Of a stretch of DNA of 64,000 bases, positions 27,116 through 33,833 are shown piece by piece. Under the pieces are notes generated by a model. The model had not been told where the DNA came from. It did not search any database and was given only the letters and a program-made list of their open reading frames with translations. The stretch lies in the NCBI RefSeq assembly GCF_030908245.1, contig NZ_JAVFJJ010000013.1:1-64000 (forward strand). Direction: 5' to 3'. Positions within the stretch are counted from its first letter, which is position 1. Every line of letters starts with the position of its first letter. A program made the position numbers and the translations under genes. This DNA is from Sinomonas sp. ASV322. GTDB taxonomy: Bacteria; Actinomycetota; Actinomycetes; Actinomycetales; Micrococcaceae.

Positions 27116-27739
27116 ATGTCAGAAGGCCAGTACCCGGGCGGGCAGCATCAGGGCGGGCAGTACCCTGGCCCGTGGCCGAGCCAGCTCCCGGCCGGTTCGT
27201 TCCCGGGCATGCCGCAGAAGCCGGTCGTCCCGAAGCCCACGACGATCAAGGTCGCGTTCTGGCTCCTCATCGCGACCGCCGTCGTCCCTCTCGCGTTGGT
27301 GCCGTTCCTCGCCCAGGTCCTCGACCAGAGCTTGGCGTTGGCTCTGGCCCAGGCGTCCGCCCAGTCGAAGCGCGCGCTTCCCCCGGGGTTCTACCAGGAC
27401 ATGATGGCGTTCATGGTCCCGATGCTGTGGATTAGCTCGATCATCGGCGTCGCGATCGAGGTACTGCTCGCCCTCGGCATCTGGACGGGCCGGAACTGGG
27501 TCCGCATCCTGCTGACGGTCCTTGTCGGGCTGAACTTCCTGGGCTCGGTCTTCGGCTTCGCAATCTCGGTGGCGCTCCCGGCCTACCCGGGCGGGATGTA
27601 CCTCCGCATGGCGCCCATCTACGTGTTCTCGTTCGCGATCGGGGCAGCGAAGATCGCGGCCCTCGTGCTCGCGTGGCTCCCGGCGTCGAACGCGTTCTTC
27701 GCGATGTCGAAGGCCGCCCGCACGGGCTACCTCCGCTAG
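27116..27739 (+). CDS. Membrane protein, second paralogue (207 aa)
   Basis: A short Gly/Gln/Tyr-rich head (1-38) is followed by four helices that parallel the previous protein ([64 protein letters not shown]; a last pair near the C-terminus). The shared FWLLIATA opening and [16 protein letters not shown] loop show common descent. GGAG precedes the ATG by 4 nt, and the gene starts 18 bp after its neighbour, so the two form an operon. Function unknown. It overlaps the end of rex on the other strand by 4 bp. Confidence 0.72.
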   Translation: MSEGQYPGGQHQGGQYPGPWPSQLPAGSFPGMPQKPVVPKPTTIKVAFWLLIATAVVPLALVPFLAQVLDQSLALALAQASAQSKRALPPGFYQDMMAFMVPMLWISSIIGVAIEVLLALGIWTGRNWVRILLTVLVGLNFLGSVFGFAISVALPAYPGGMYLRMAPIYVFSFAIGAAKIAALVLAWLPASNAFFAMSKAARTGYLR

Positions 27740-28467
27740 TCGGACGCGGCGCCCTCGGCGGCCTCGCCGTGCTCGTCCTCCCCAGTCTGGCCGCCTGACT
27801 CGCCCCGCTGGGCGTGATACGCGAGGATCTGCAGTTCCGTCGCCATGTCGACCTTGCGCAGCGTGACCCCGCGCGGAACCTGAAGGATCGTGGGCGCGAA
27901 GCTCAGGATGCTCCGCACGCCTGCCGCGACAACGCGATCGCACGCCTGCTGCGCGGCCGACCCCGGCAGCGCGAGTACGGCCATGTTGGCCCGGGTGCGG
28001 TGGAAGATGGCCTCGAGATTGGCGGCGTCCGTGACGCGGAGCCATCCGACTTCGTTCCCGATGATCTGCGGATCGGTGTCGAGGAGCGCCACGACCTCGA
28101 AGCCACGTGTCTCGAAGCCGCCGTACCGGGCCAGGGCCCGCCCGAGATTTCCTGCGCCGACGATCGCCACGCGCCAGTCCCGCGTCAGTCCGAGGGCCGC
28201 AGAGAGGTGCTGGAGAAGGTTCTCGACCTCGTACCCGACGCCGCGCGTCCCGTACGAGCCGAGCTGTGAGAGGTCCTTCCGGAGCGTCGCCGAGCTCACG
28301 CCCGACGCATCCGCGAGCTCCTCAGAAGAGACCCGCTCGACACCCTCCGCGACAAAGCCGTTGAGTGCGCGCAGGTACACCGTGAGGCGGGCGACGACGG
28401 CGCCCGGGAGCCGCTTGGCCGTCGGCTCGGCGGGCACCTCGTCGGGCGATTTCGCATGAGTCGTCAC
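27736..28467 (-). CDS. rex: Redox-sensing transcriptional repressor Rex (243 aa)
   Basis: NADH/NAD-sensing repressor of respiratory and fermentative genes. The N-terminal winged helix (SSEELADASGVSSATLRKDLSQLG) and the YGTRGVGYEVENLL linker lead into a Rossmann domain with VGAGNLGRALARY. It has a Glu/Gly-rich C-terminal tail. The GTG at 28467 has GAGGAGG 8 nt upstream. No complete Rex operator was recognised in its own upstream region. Confidence 0.93.
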   Translation of the reverse strand: MTTHAKSPDEVPAEPTAKRLPGAVVARLTVYLRALNGFVAEGVERVSSEELADASGVSSATLRKDLSQLGSYGTRGVGYEVENLLQHLSAALGLTRDWRVAIVGAGNLGRALARYGGFETRGFEVVALLDTDPQIIGNEVGWLRVTDAANLEAIFHRTRANMAVLALPGSAAQQACDRVVAAGVRSILSFAPTILQVPRGVTLRKVDMATELQILAYHAQRGESGGQTGEDEHGEAAEGAASD

Positions 28468-28563
28468 GGCACGTCCCTCCTCGCGGTCAGCCCGCCGCCT
28501 CGCGCGGCGCGTTCTTTGTCGGCCCGAATCACTCTAGAACTGCCCGCTCGCGCCGCCAAAACG

Positions 28564-28833
28564 TCAATCCGCGGCGGCCGCGCGGGCCACAGCCGCCGCG
28601 ACAGTGCGGCGGAGCCTGGCTTCGTCGATGCGCCAGAAGTCGCGCTGCACGCCGTCGACCAAGACCACAGGGACCTCCTCGGCGAAGCGCTCGGAGAGTT
28701 CGGCGTCGTCGTCAATGAGCCGTTCGCTCCATGGAAGGCCCGCGTCGGCCGCGACACGGCCCACGACGTCGCGCGCCGCCTCGCACAGGTGGCACTCGCG
28801 GCGGGTGAGAAGGACGATTTCGGGGGTGCCCAT
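28564..28833 (-). CDS. Glutaredoxin-like protein (89 aa)
   Basis: Small thioredoxin-fold protein with the CxxC motif in TRRECHLCEAARDVV and the VPVVLVDGVQRD strand with cis-Pro, as in the actinobacterial glutaredoxin family that neighbours SerB-like phosphatases (Rv0508 type). A -10 box TACCGT at 28840-28845 (minus strand) sits 6 nt upstream, giving a leaderless start. It diverges from the HAD phosphatase; the 48 bp between them carries a leaderless promoter for each. Confidence 0.85.
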   Translation of the reverse strand: MGTPEIVLLTRRECHLCEAARDVVGRVAADAGLPWSERLIDDDAELSERFAEEVPVVLVDGVQRDFWRIDEARLRRTVAAAVARAAAAD

Positions 28834-28881
28834 GGATCCACGGTAGCCGGTCCTCGGGCACGGAATCGCTAGACTCGGATC

Positions 28882-29691
28882 ATGCCCGTCGAGAAGAACG
28901 TGCCTGTAGCGGTGCGCCCGCTCCCCCAGGCCCGGCCCGCCGAGGCCGCGTTCTTCGACGTCGACAACACGCTCATGCGCGGTGCAAGCCTCTTCCACGT
29001 GGGGCGCAAAATGTACGAACGCGGCGCCTTCACCCTCCGCGAGGCCGCGGGTTTCGCGTGGAAGCAGTTCGCGTTCCTGCTGCGCGGGGAGAGCCTCGAT
29101 GACGTGCAGTCGATCCAGAACTCGGCCCTCTCGCTCGCCGCGGGAATCCGCACCGAGGACGTCGCGACGGTCGGATATGAGGTCTACGACGAGATGATCG
29201 CGTCGCGGATCTGGCCCGGGGCGAAGGCGCTCGCGGAGCAGCACCTGCGTGTCGGCCGCAGAGTGTGGCTTGTGACGGCGACGCCGATCGAGATCGCGTC
29301 GGTCATCTCGGAGCGGCTCGGCCTCACGGGGGCGCTCGGCACGGTTGGCGAAATCAAGGACGGCGCGTACACGGGGCGGCTCGTGGGCGAGATCCTGCAT
29401 GGCAAGGCCAAGGCCCACGCCGTCGAAGAGCTCGCCGAGCGCGAGGGCCTCGACCTCTCGCGGTGCTGGGCCTACTCGGACTCGCACAACGACATCCCGC
29501 TCCTGAGCCTCGTCGGCCACCCCGTCGCGATCAATCCGGACGCGAGGCTGCGCCGCCACGCCAACGCGCACAACTGGCCCATCTACGACTTCCGCGCGGG
29601 CCGTCGCGCCGCAACGCTCGGCCTCAAGCTCGCGACCGTCGGCGGCGCGGTCTACGGGCTGTGGCGGAGCTACTCGCGCTTCCGTCGGTAG
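28882..29691 (+). CDS. HAD-IB family phosphatase, SerB1-like (269 aa)
   Basis: HAD-superfamily hydrolase of the phosphoserine-phosphatase-like IB group. Motif I is AAFFDVDNTLMRG, motif II VTATP, the Lys lies in LHGKAKAHAV, and motif III is AYSDSHNDIPLL. A C-terminal hydrophobic or basic extension follows. TAGACT at 28870-28875, 6 nt before the ATG, supports a leaderless start. Real substrate unknown. Confidence 0.86.
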   Translation: MPVEKNVPVAVRPLPQARPAEAAFFDVDNTLMRGASLFHVGRKMYERGAFTLREAAGFAWKQFAFLLRGESLDDVQSIQNSALSLAAGIRTEDVATVGYEVYDEMIASRIWPGAKALAEQHLRVGRRVWLVTATPIEIASVISERLGLTGALGTVGEIKDGAYTGRLVGEILHGKAKAHAVEELAEREGLDLSRCWAYSDSHNDIPLLSLVGHPVAINPDARLRRHANAHNWPIYDFRAGRRAATLGLKLATVGGAVYGLWRSYSRFRR

Positions 29692-29717
29692 ACCCCGCGG
29701 CCGGGCCCCGGCACCGA

Positions 29718-29845
29718 CTGGCCACGCGCCGGCCGGACCCGCGAGCCGACTGGCCACGCGTCGGACGGACCCTGCGGGCCGACTGGCCACGCGCCGGCCG
29801 GACCCGCGAGCCGACTGGCCACGCGCCGGACGAGAGGTGGCCACG
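29718..29845. repeat. Intergenic 32/33-bp tandem repeat
   Basis: Three full units beginning GACTGGCCACGCG (32, 33 and 32 bp) and two partial ones follow the HAD gene. No coding frame is kept. Confidence 0.85.
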
Positions 29846-29862
29846 CGCCTAGGGAAGACGGG

Positions 29863-29920
29863 ATACGGCGGAGAAGACGGCGACGGGCCGTCTTCTCGGC
29901 CACACACCGTCTCGGGCACA
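29863..29920. repeat. Dispersed palindromic repeat, copy B
   Basis: GAGAAGACGG (29871-29880) and CCGTCTTCTC (29888-29897) form a perfect 10-bp stem with a 7-nt loop; the right arm continues GGCCACA and a CCGTCTCGGGCACA tail as in copies A and C, while the outer left arm is diverged. Confidence 0.75.
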
Positions 29921-29995
29921 CGGGATCGCCGTGAGACGGGCGCACGGGATCGCCGGGAGACCGGCGCACGGGATCGCCGGGAGACCGGCGGCCGG
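29917..29995. repeat. Intergenic 24-bp tandem repeat
   Basis: Three successive units containing GCACGGGATCGCCGGGAGAC lie between copy B and the bS22 terminator. Together with the preceding repeats they fill the 386-bp gap behind the HAD gene; no gene is seen there. Confidence 0.8.
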
Positions 29996-30015
29996 AGGAG
30001 CAGCCCGGCAACGCG

Positions 30016-30049
30016 AGGAGGCCCGCCCCCACACGGGGACGGGCCTCCT
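30016..30049 (-). terminator. Hairpin terminator of the bS22 gene
   Basis: AGGAGGCCCG (30016-30025) pairs with CGGGCCTCCT (30040-30049), with a further 4-bp CCCC/GGGG stem inside. It lies about 28 nt past the bS22 stop. There is no clear U-tract. Confidence 0.7.
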
Positions 30050-30077
30050 TCACGTGCCTCTCGACGAGGCGCGCCAG

Positions 30078-30176
30078 CTACTTCTTGTTGCGGCGCTGGT
30101 GACGAGTCTTGCGAAGCAGCTTGCGGTGCTTCTTCTTGGCCATGCGCTTGCGGCGCTTCTTGATTACCGAACCCAC
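30078..30176 (-). CDS. Small ribosomal subunit protein bS22 (32 aa)
   Basis: Tiny, extremely basic protein of the AURKAIP1/COX24-domain type that is an actinobacterial-specific component of the 30S subunit. The 32 residues begin MGSVIKKRRKRMAKKKHRK and end RHQRRNKK; about two thirds are Lys or Arg. The GTG at 30176 has AAGGAA 5 nt upstream. It lies downstream of the HTH gene on the same strand, the same order as Rv0500A-Rv0500B. Confidence 0.93.
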   Translation of the reverse strand: MGSVIKKRRKRMAKKKHRKLLRKTRHQRRNKK

Positions 30177-30328
30177 AGAAGTTCCTTACAGTTGGTGTCT
30201 CCGGTGCCGCTGGCCGGGGGCCCTGAGGGCCGCTTGCAACCAACTGCTGGTGACGTGACGTTAAACGTTCCTGAACAGGATACAGCACCGAATCGGGAGG
30301 CCGGACCGGCCGGAACCGCGAGGCTCCG

Positions 30329-30541
30329 CTAGGCTGTTTCGCTGTGGCCGTCCACCGCGGAGCGGCGCACGAACTCGTCGACGGCTGCCTCGGGGACTCG
30401 GAACGAGCGTCCGAAGCGCACTGCGGGCATTTCCCCGGAGTGGACGAGGCGATACACGGTCATCTTGGAGACGCGCATCATCGCCGCAACCTCGGCGACC
30501 GTGAGGAAGCGAGTATTCGCGAACTCCCCCGAACCAGCCAT
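30329..30541 (-). CDS. BldC/excisionase-like HTH DNA-binding protein (70 aa)
   Basis: Single MerR-like winged helix covering the protein: RFLTVAEVAAMMRVSKMTVYRLVHSGEMPAVRFGRSFRVPEAAVDEFV. Homologues occur next to bS22 throughout actinobacteria (Rv0500A). AAAGGAA lies 6 nt before the ATG. A good promoter lies at 30635-30663. The regulon is unknown. Confidence 0.88.
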   Translation of the reverse strand: MAGSGEFANTRFLTVAEVAAMMRVSKMTVYRLVHSGEMPAVRFGRSFRVPEAAVDEFVRRSAVDGHSETA

Positions 30542-30634
30542 TTCAGTTTCCTTTGCCTGCCGTCGGTACGCACCTTGGAGGTTTTTCCGACGGCCCAGCT
30601 CCTGCGGGTGCCCTCACGGTGCTTTGTGCTAGCT

Positions 30635-30663
30635 ACTGTAGTTGCTGGAGGGACTGTTGTGAA
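30635..30663 (-). promoter_or_regulatory. Promoter of the HTH-bS22 pair
   Basis: On the minus strand TTCACA (30663-30658) and TACAGT (30640-30635) are separated by 17 bp, about 95 bp upstream of the HTH start. Confidence 0.6.
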
Positions 30664-30679
30664 AGTGCATTTTCCCATG

Positions 30680-31819
30680 TCACTCCCCGATTGACCGCGC
30701 AGACCTCCTCGAGCGCGTAGCCCCCGCGAGCTGGCCCAGCACGCGGACCGTGACCTCCCACTCCATGCACGCGTCCGTGACCGACTGGCCGTACACGAGC
30801 TGATCCCGCCCCGCGTCGCGCTCGGCGCGGTAGACGTCAGTGTCGAGCTTCTGAGCGCCGCCCACGAGGAAGCTCTCGAGCATGACGCCGGCGATGGCGG
30901 CGCCGCTCGGTCCCGCGGCGGCGATCTGGGCCCCGATCTCGAGTGCGACCTCGGCCTGACGATGGTGGTTCTTGCCGCTGTTGGCGTGGCTCGCGTCGAC
31001 GACGAGGCGCGGGTTGAGACCCTTCGCGGCCATCGTGACGGACGCCGCGGTGACGGATTCGGCGTCGTAATTCGGCCCGGTCGCGCCGCCGCGCAGCACG
31101 AGGTGAGTGTCCGCGTTGCCGGACGTTGCGACGAGAGCCGCGCGGCCGTCGTCGTCAATTCCCAGGAAGGCCTGCGGAGCGGACGCGGCGCCGCACGCGT
31201 CGATTGCGACCTGGAGCCCGCCGTCGGTGCCGTTCTTGAAGCCCACCGGCATGGAGAGGCCCGAAACGAGCTGGCGGTGGATCTGGCTCTCCGCGGTGCG
31301 GGCGCCGATCGCACCCCATGCGATGGCGTCCGCGGTGTACTGCGGCGAGATCGGTTCGAGGAACTCGGTGGCCGTCGGCAGCCCAAGCCCGAGGACGCCG
31401 AGCAGCACCTCGCGCGCGGCCCGGAGCCCGGCGGCGATGTCGTGGCTGCCGTCGAGATGGGGATCGTTGATGAGGCCCTTCCAGCCGACCGTCGTGCGCG
31501 GCTTCTCGAAGTACGTGCGCATCACCACGAGGAGGTCCTCGCGGTGTTCGCGGGCGACGGCGGCGAGCCGGCGCGCGTAGTCGAGGCCAGCTTCGGGGTC
31601 GTGGATCGAGCAGGGGCCGACGACGACGAGGAGGCGATCGTCGACGCCGTCGAGCACGGCGCGGACCTCGTCGCGCGCGCGGGCGACGGTGGCCTGGGCC
31701 TCGGCCGTGAGCGCCAGGTCGGCGAGCAGCTCGGCCGGGGTCGGAAGGGGCGTGAACTCGGCGACGCGAGAGTTGCGCAGCGACGATTCCGAAGCGGGGT
31801 TGAGGGTGGGGGTGCTCAT
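30680..31819 (-). CDS. aroF: Class I 3-deoxy-7-phosphoheptulonate synthase (379 aa)
   Basis: First committed step of the shikimate pathway, joining phosphoenolpyruvate and erythrose 4-phosphate. Class I (AroFGH) features: LVVVGPCSIHDPEAGLDYA, MRTYFEKPRTTVGWKGLINDP, PTATEFLEPISPQY, WGAIGARTAESQIHR, GFKNGTDG and VDASHANSGKN. A short basic tail ends the protein. The ATG has AGGA directly upstream. The 5' region carries a leader peptide with clustered Trp, Tyr and Phe codons and competing hairpins, so synthesis is probably controlled by attenuation according to aromatic amino acid supply. The letter F is a naming choice; isozyme specificity is unknown. Confidence 0.93.
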   Translation of the reverse strand: MSTPTLNPASESSLRNSRVAEFTPLPTPAELLADLALTAEAQATVARARDEVRAVLDGVDDRLLVVVGPCSIHDPEAGLDYARRLAAVAREHREDLLVVMRTYFEKPRTTVGWKGLINDPHLDGSHDIAAGLRAAREVLLGVLGLGLPTATEFLEPISPQYTADAIAWGAIGARTAESQIHRQLVSGLSMPVGFKNGTDGGLQVAIDACGAASAPQAFLGIDDDGRAALVATSGNADTHLVLRGGATGPNYDAESVTAASVTMAAKGLNPRLVVDASHANSGKNHHRQAEVALEIGAQIAAAGPSGAAIAGVMLESFLVGGAQKLDTDVYRAERDAGRDQLVYGQSVTDACMEWEVTVRVLGQLAGATRSRRSARSIGE

Positions 31820-31821
31820 GG

Positions 31822-31910
31822 GTCCTGTCTCTCCGACAGACCCCGAGCGTTCAGAGCCTGCCTGGAACGGCGAAGGGCAGGGACGGTGTCCCTGCCCTGT
31901 CGGCTCTGAA
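31822..31910 (-). promoter_or_regulatory. Structured aroF leader with competing stems
   Basis: In RNA sense three blocks appear: block 1 GGCUCUG inside the leader peptide gene (31949-31943), block 2 UUCAGAGCC (31910-31902) and block 3 GGCUCUGAA (31858-31850). Block 2 can pair with 1 (7 bp) or 3 (9 bp). Between 2 and 3 sits a perfect 11-bp stem (31898-31888 with 31884-31874). A further stem CUGUC/GACAG surrounds GGAGA just before the aroF start, and CCGACAG (31903-31897) can pair with CUGUCGG (31839-31833) in it. Confidence 0.75.
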
Positions 31911-31927
31911 GGTTGATACGCGTGAAT

Positions 31928-31981
31928 CTACGCTTGGCCCTCCAGAGCCAACGCAAAATACGCATACCAACGCTTGGTCAT
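31928..31981 (-). CDS. aroF leader peptide (17 aa, MTKRWYAYFALALEGQA)
   Basis: A short frame upstream of aroF encodes Trp-Tyr-Ala-Tyr-Phe at codons 5-9, an aromatic cluster directly before the first of the pairing RNA blocks. TATGGT at 31988-31993 lies 6 nt before the ATG, so the mRNA would be leaderless. Leader peptides with aromatic codons are known for attenuators of aromatic biosynthesis, including one before aroF in Corynebacterium. The peptide has no function expected beyond ribosome stalling. Not recognisable by length-based gene finding. Confidence 0.75.
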   Translation of the reverse strand: MTKRWYAYFALALEGQA

Positions 31982-31987
31982 GCATGC

Positions 31988-31993
31988 ACCATA
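31988..31993 (-). promoter_or_regulatory. -10 box of the aroF leader transcript
   Basis: TATGGT on the minus strand, 6 nt upstream of the leader peptide ATG. Confidence 0.55.
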
Positions 31994-32034
31994 CGGGCTC
32001 GCCAGCCGGCGGCGCAATTGTGACTCGAGGCCAG

Positions 32035-33012
32035 TCAGGGGATCGTCAGGACGACATTGCCCACCTTCTGCTGGCTCTCGACGTACCGCGTGGCTTCGAC
32101 CACCTCATTCATGCCATAGACGCGATCGATGACCGGGTGATACTGCCCCGCCTCGACGAGTTGTCTGAGCAACGCGAGATCCTGCTGTGGAGTCGTCGAT
32201 CCCCACGAGGCCCCGACCCTCTTGGTGCCTGCCAGCCTGGTCAGCGGCACGAGCAGCGCATTGATGGCGCCGTCCGTTGGCAGGTACCAGCCGTCAGGGT
32301 TCAGTGACGCCTTGCAGTGCGCGAACGAAAGCTTGCCGACGGCGTCGAAGATCACGTCGTACTTCTTGCCGCTCTTCGTGAAGTCCTCTTGCGTGTAGTC
32401 GACCAGCTCTCGTGCCCCGAGGGTGCGCACGAGGTCGAAGTCCTTGGCTTGGCACACCGCGGTGACGTGGGCACGGCGGTGCGACGCCAGCTGTACCCCC
32501 GCGGTGCCGATCGACCCTGAGGCTCCGAAGACCAGGACGTCCGATCCGGGCCGCAGGCCAGCTTGCCGGAGGCACCCGATCGCGTTCAGGAAGCCGTCCG
32601 CGATGCCAGCCGCCTCTTCGAAAGTCGCATTCAACGGCTTGCGCGCGACTCGTGACCGCTCCCGCACCGTCACGTACTCGGCATTGGCCCCGAAGCGAAG
32701 ACCGCTCACGCCGAAGACACGATCACCCGGCGTGAATTCGCGGACCGCGGACCCAACCTGCTCTACCTCCCCCGAGTATTCGCTGCCGATGATGCGCTGG
32801 CGCGGTCCCCGGATGCCGAACACGAGGCGGCTGACAAGGCTGATCCACGGTCCGTTGCTCGCGTTGGCCTCGCGGGTGTGAACATCCAGGCGGTTGACGG
32901 CAGCCGCCCGGACCTTGACGAGGATCTCATCGCTCGCCGGCTCAGGCTTGGGCACCTCCTCAAGGCGCAAGACATCCGGCGGGCCGTAATGGTCGTAGAC
33001 AACGGCCTTCAT
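32035..33012 (-). CDS. MDR-family NAD(P)-dependent alcohol dehydrogenase / quinone oxidoreductase (325 aa)
   Basis: Medium-chain reductase without structural zinc. N-terminal GroES-like domain (MKAVVYDHYGPPDVLRLEEVP; IIGSEYSGEVEQVG; FTPGDRVFG), then a Rossmann domain with VLVFGASGSIGTAGVQLA (GxxGxxG) and a C-terminal ending VVEATRYVESQQKVGNVVLTI. The zinc ligands of true alcohol dehydrogenases are not evident, so a quinone or enone reductase role is likelier. Stand-alone gene. Confidence 0.85.
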   Translation of the reverse strand: MKAVVYDHYGPPDVLRLEEVPKPEPASDEILVKVRAAAVNRLDVHTREANASNGPWISLVSRLVFGIRGPRQRIIGSEYSGEVEQVGSAVREFTPGDRVFGVSGLRFGANAEYVTVRERSRVARKPLNATFEEAAGIADGFLNAIGCLRQAGLRPGSDVLVFGASGSIGTAGVQLASHRRAHVTAVCQAKDFDLVRTLGARELVDYTQEDFTKSGKKYDVIFDAVGKLSFAHCKASLNPDGWYLPTDGAINALLVPLTRLAGTKRVGASWGSTTPQQDLALLRQLVEAGQYHPVIDRVYGMNEVVEATRYVESQQKVGNVVLTIP

Positions 33013-33156
33013 TCGAGGTGCCCGCCGAGAGGCTGTGTCGAGGTGCCCGACGGCCTTCGACCCATCGGCGGCTGCGAGCTGGCCCCGCTCATGAGTCGAG
33101 TGTGGGAAGACGGCCGCCAGGTGTCAACGAATGGCGAGGCGACGAATGGCCCGCCC

Positions 33157-33597
33157 CTATGGCCCCCAGCTCGACGCCGAGACCCCAGTTGCCGAGATCC
33201 CCGTCGCCCAGGTCCCCGCCGAGGCGTCTGCCGCAGGGTGGAATCCTCGCGGGGAGAGCTTCCGGGTCCACGCACAGCCCCGGACACGATCAGTCGCGTA
33301 GGACGCCCTGCTGGGGGGAGCAGCGTCGTGCGAGGACGCGTGATGCTCGGCGGCGACCCGCGCCACGAGGACCACCTGTCGGTCCGCGAACGAAAGCCCC
33401 GCCCAGACGGCCTCGGGCAGCGCATCGACGGCCCGCGCGAGGCCCATAGCCTGCTCTGGCTCAGGCCGTGCGACGAGGCCCAGCGCGAGGAGCCGAAGGT
33501 CCTCCGGAACGGACGACACACTGCCGAGAACAGCGATCGCGTCGCGGAACACAGCATACGGTCGCAGCGCTGCCAGCGCCTCCACTTCGTCGTTCAC
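33157..33597 (-). CDS. Hypothetical protein (146 aa)
   Basis: No family recognised. The first 85 residues are plausibly a helical folded domain (EALAALRPYAVFRDAIAVL; EDLRLLALGLVA; QAMGLARAVDALPEAVWAGLSFADRQVVLVARVA), while the last 50 are Ser/Ala/Pro/Arg-rich and may not be native. GTG 33597 has AGGGGG 5 nt upstream, and a promoter-like pair (TTGCTC 33675-33670, TACTAT 33651-33646, 18-bp gap) lies above it. The surrounding DNA is slightly lower in GC than its neighbours. Confidence 0.4.
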   Translation of the reverse strand: MNDEVEALAALRPYAVFRDAIAVLGSVSSVPEDLRLLALGLVARPEPEQAMGLARAVDALPEAVWAGLSFADRQVVLVARVAAEHHASSHDAAPPSRASYATDRVRGCAWTRKLSPRGFHPAADASAGTWATGISATGVSASSWGP

Positions 33598-33768
33598 GAC
33601 GGCCCCCTGTCGCTCCCAGAGCCCATAGCCCCGGTGTTTGAGTGGATAGTAGGGCCTCGGCGTAATCGAGAGCAATACTTCAGATAGACAAACCGGGCGT
33701 CTGGTTGGCAGGCCGGGGCGCTACCAAACGGAATTCGCCTTGATGCCCTGGGCAAGTGCGCACGCGGA

Positions 33769-33822
33769 CAGGAGCCCCGGCACAGCGTCGCGCGGTTCAG
33801 CGCGTGCGTGCCGGGGCTCCTG
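33769..33822. terminator. Strong hairpin terminator after the permease
   Basis: CAGGAGCCCCGGCAC (33769-33783) pairs perfectly with GTGCCGGGGCTCCTG (33808-33822), 15 bp, with more GC pairs possible in the 24-nt loop. It sits 12 bp past the permease stop. Confidence 0.85.
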
Positions 33823-33833
33823 ACGAGGACGGA

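Noticed and set aside
29718-29995. Possible CRISPR array
   Set aside because: Units of 24-33 bp follow each other without distinct spacers, and there are no cas genes.
30657-30672. TTGTGAAA half of a Rex operator upstream of the HTH gene
   Set aside because: Only one half-site is present and it coincides with the -35 element of a normal promoter.
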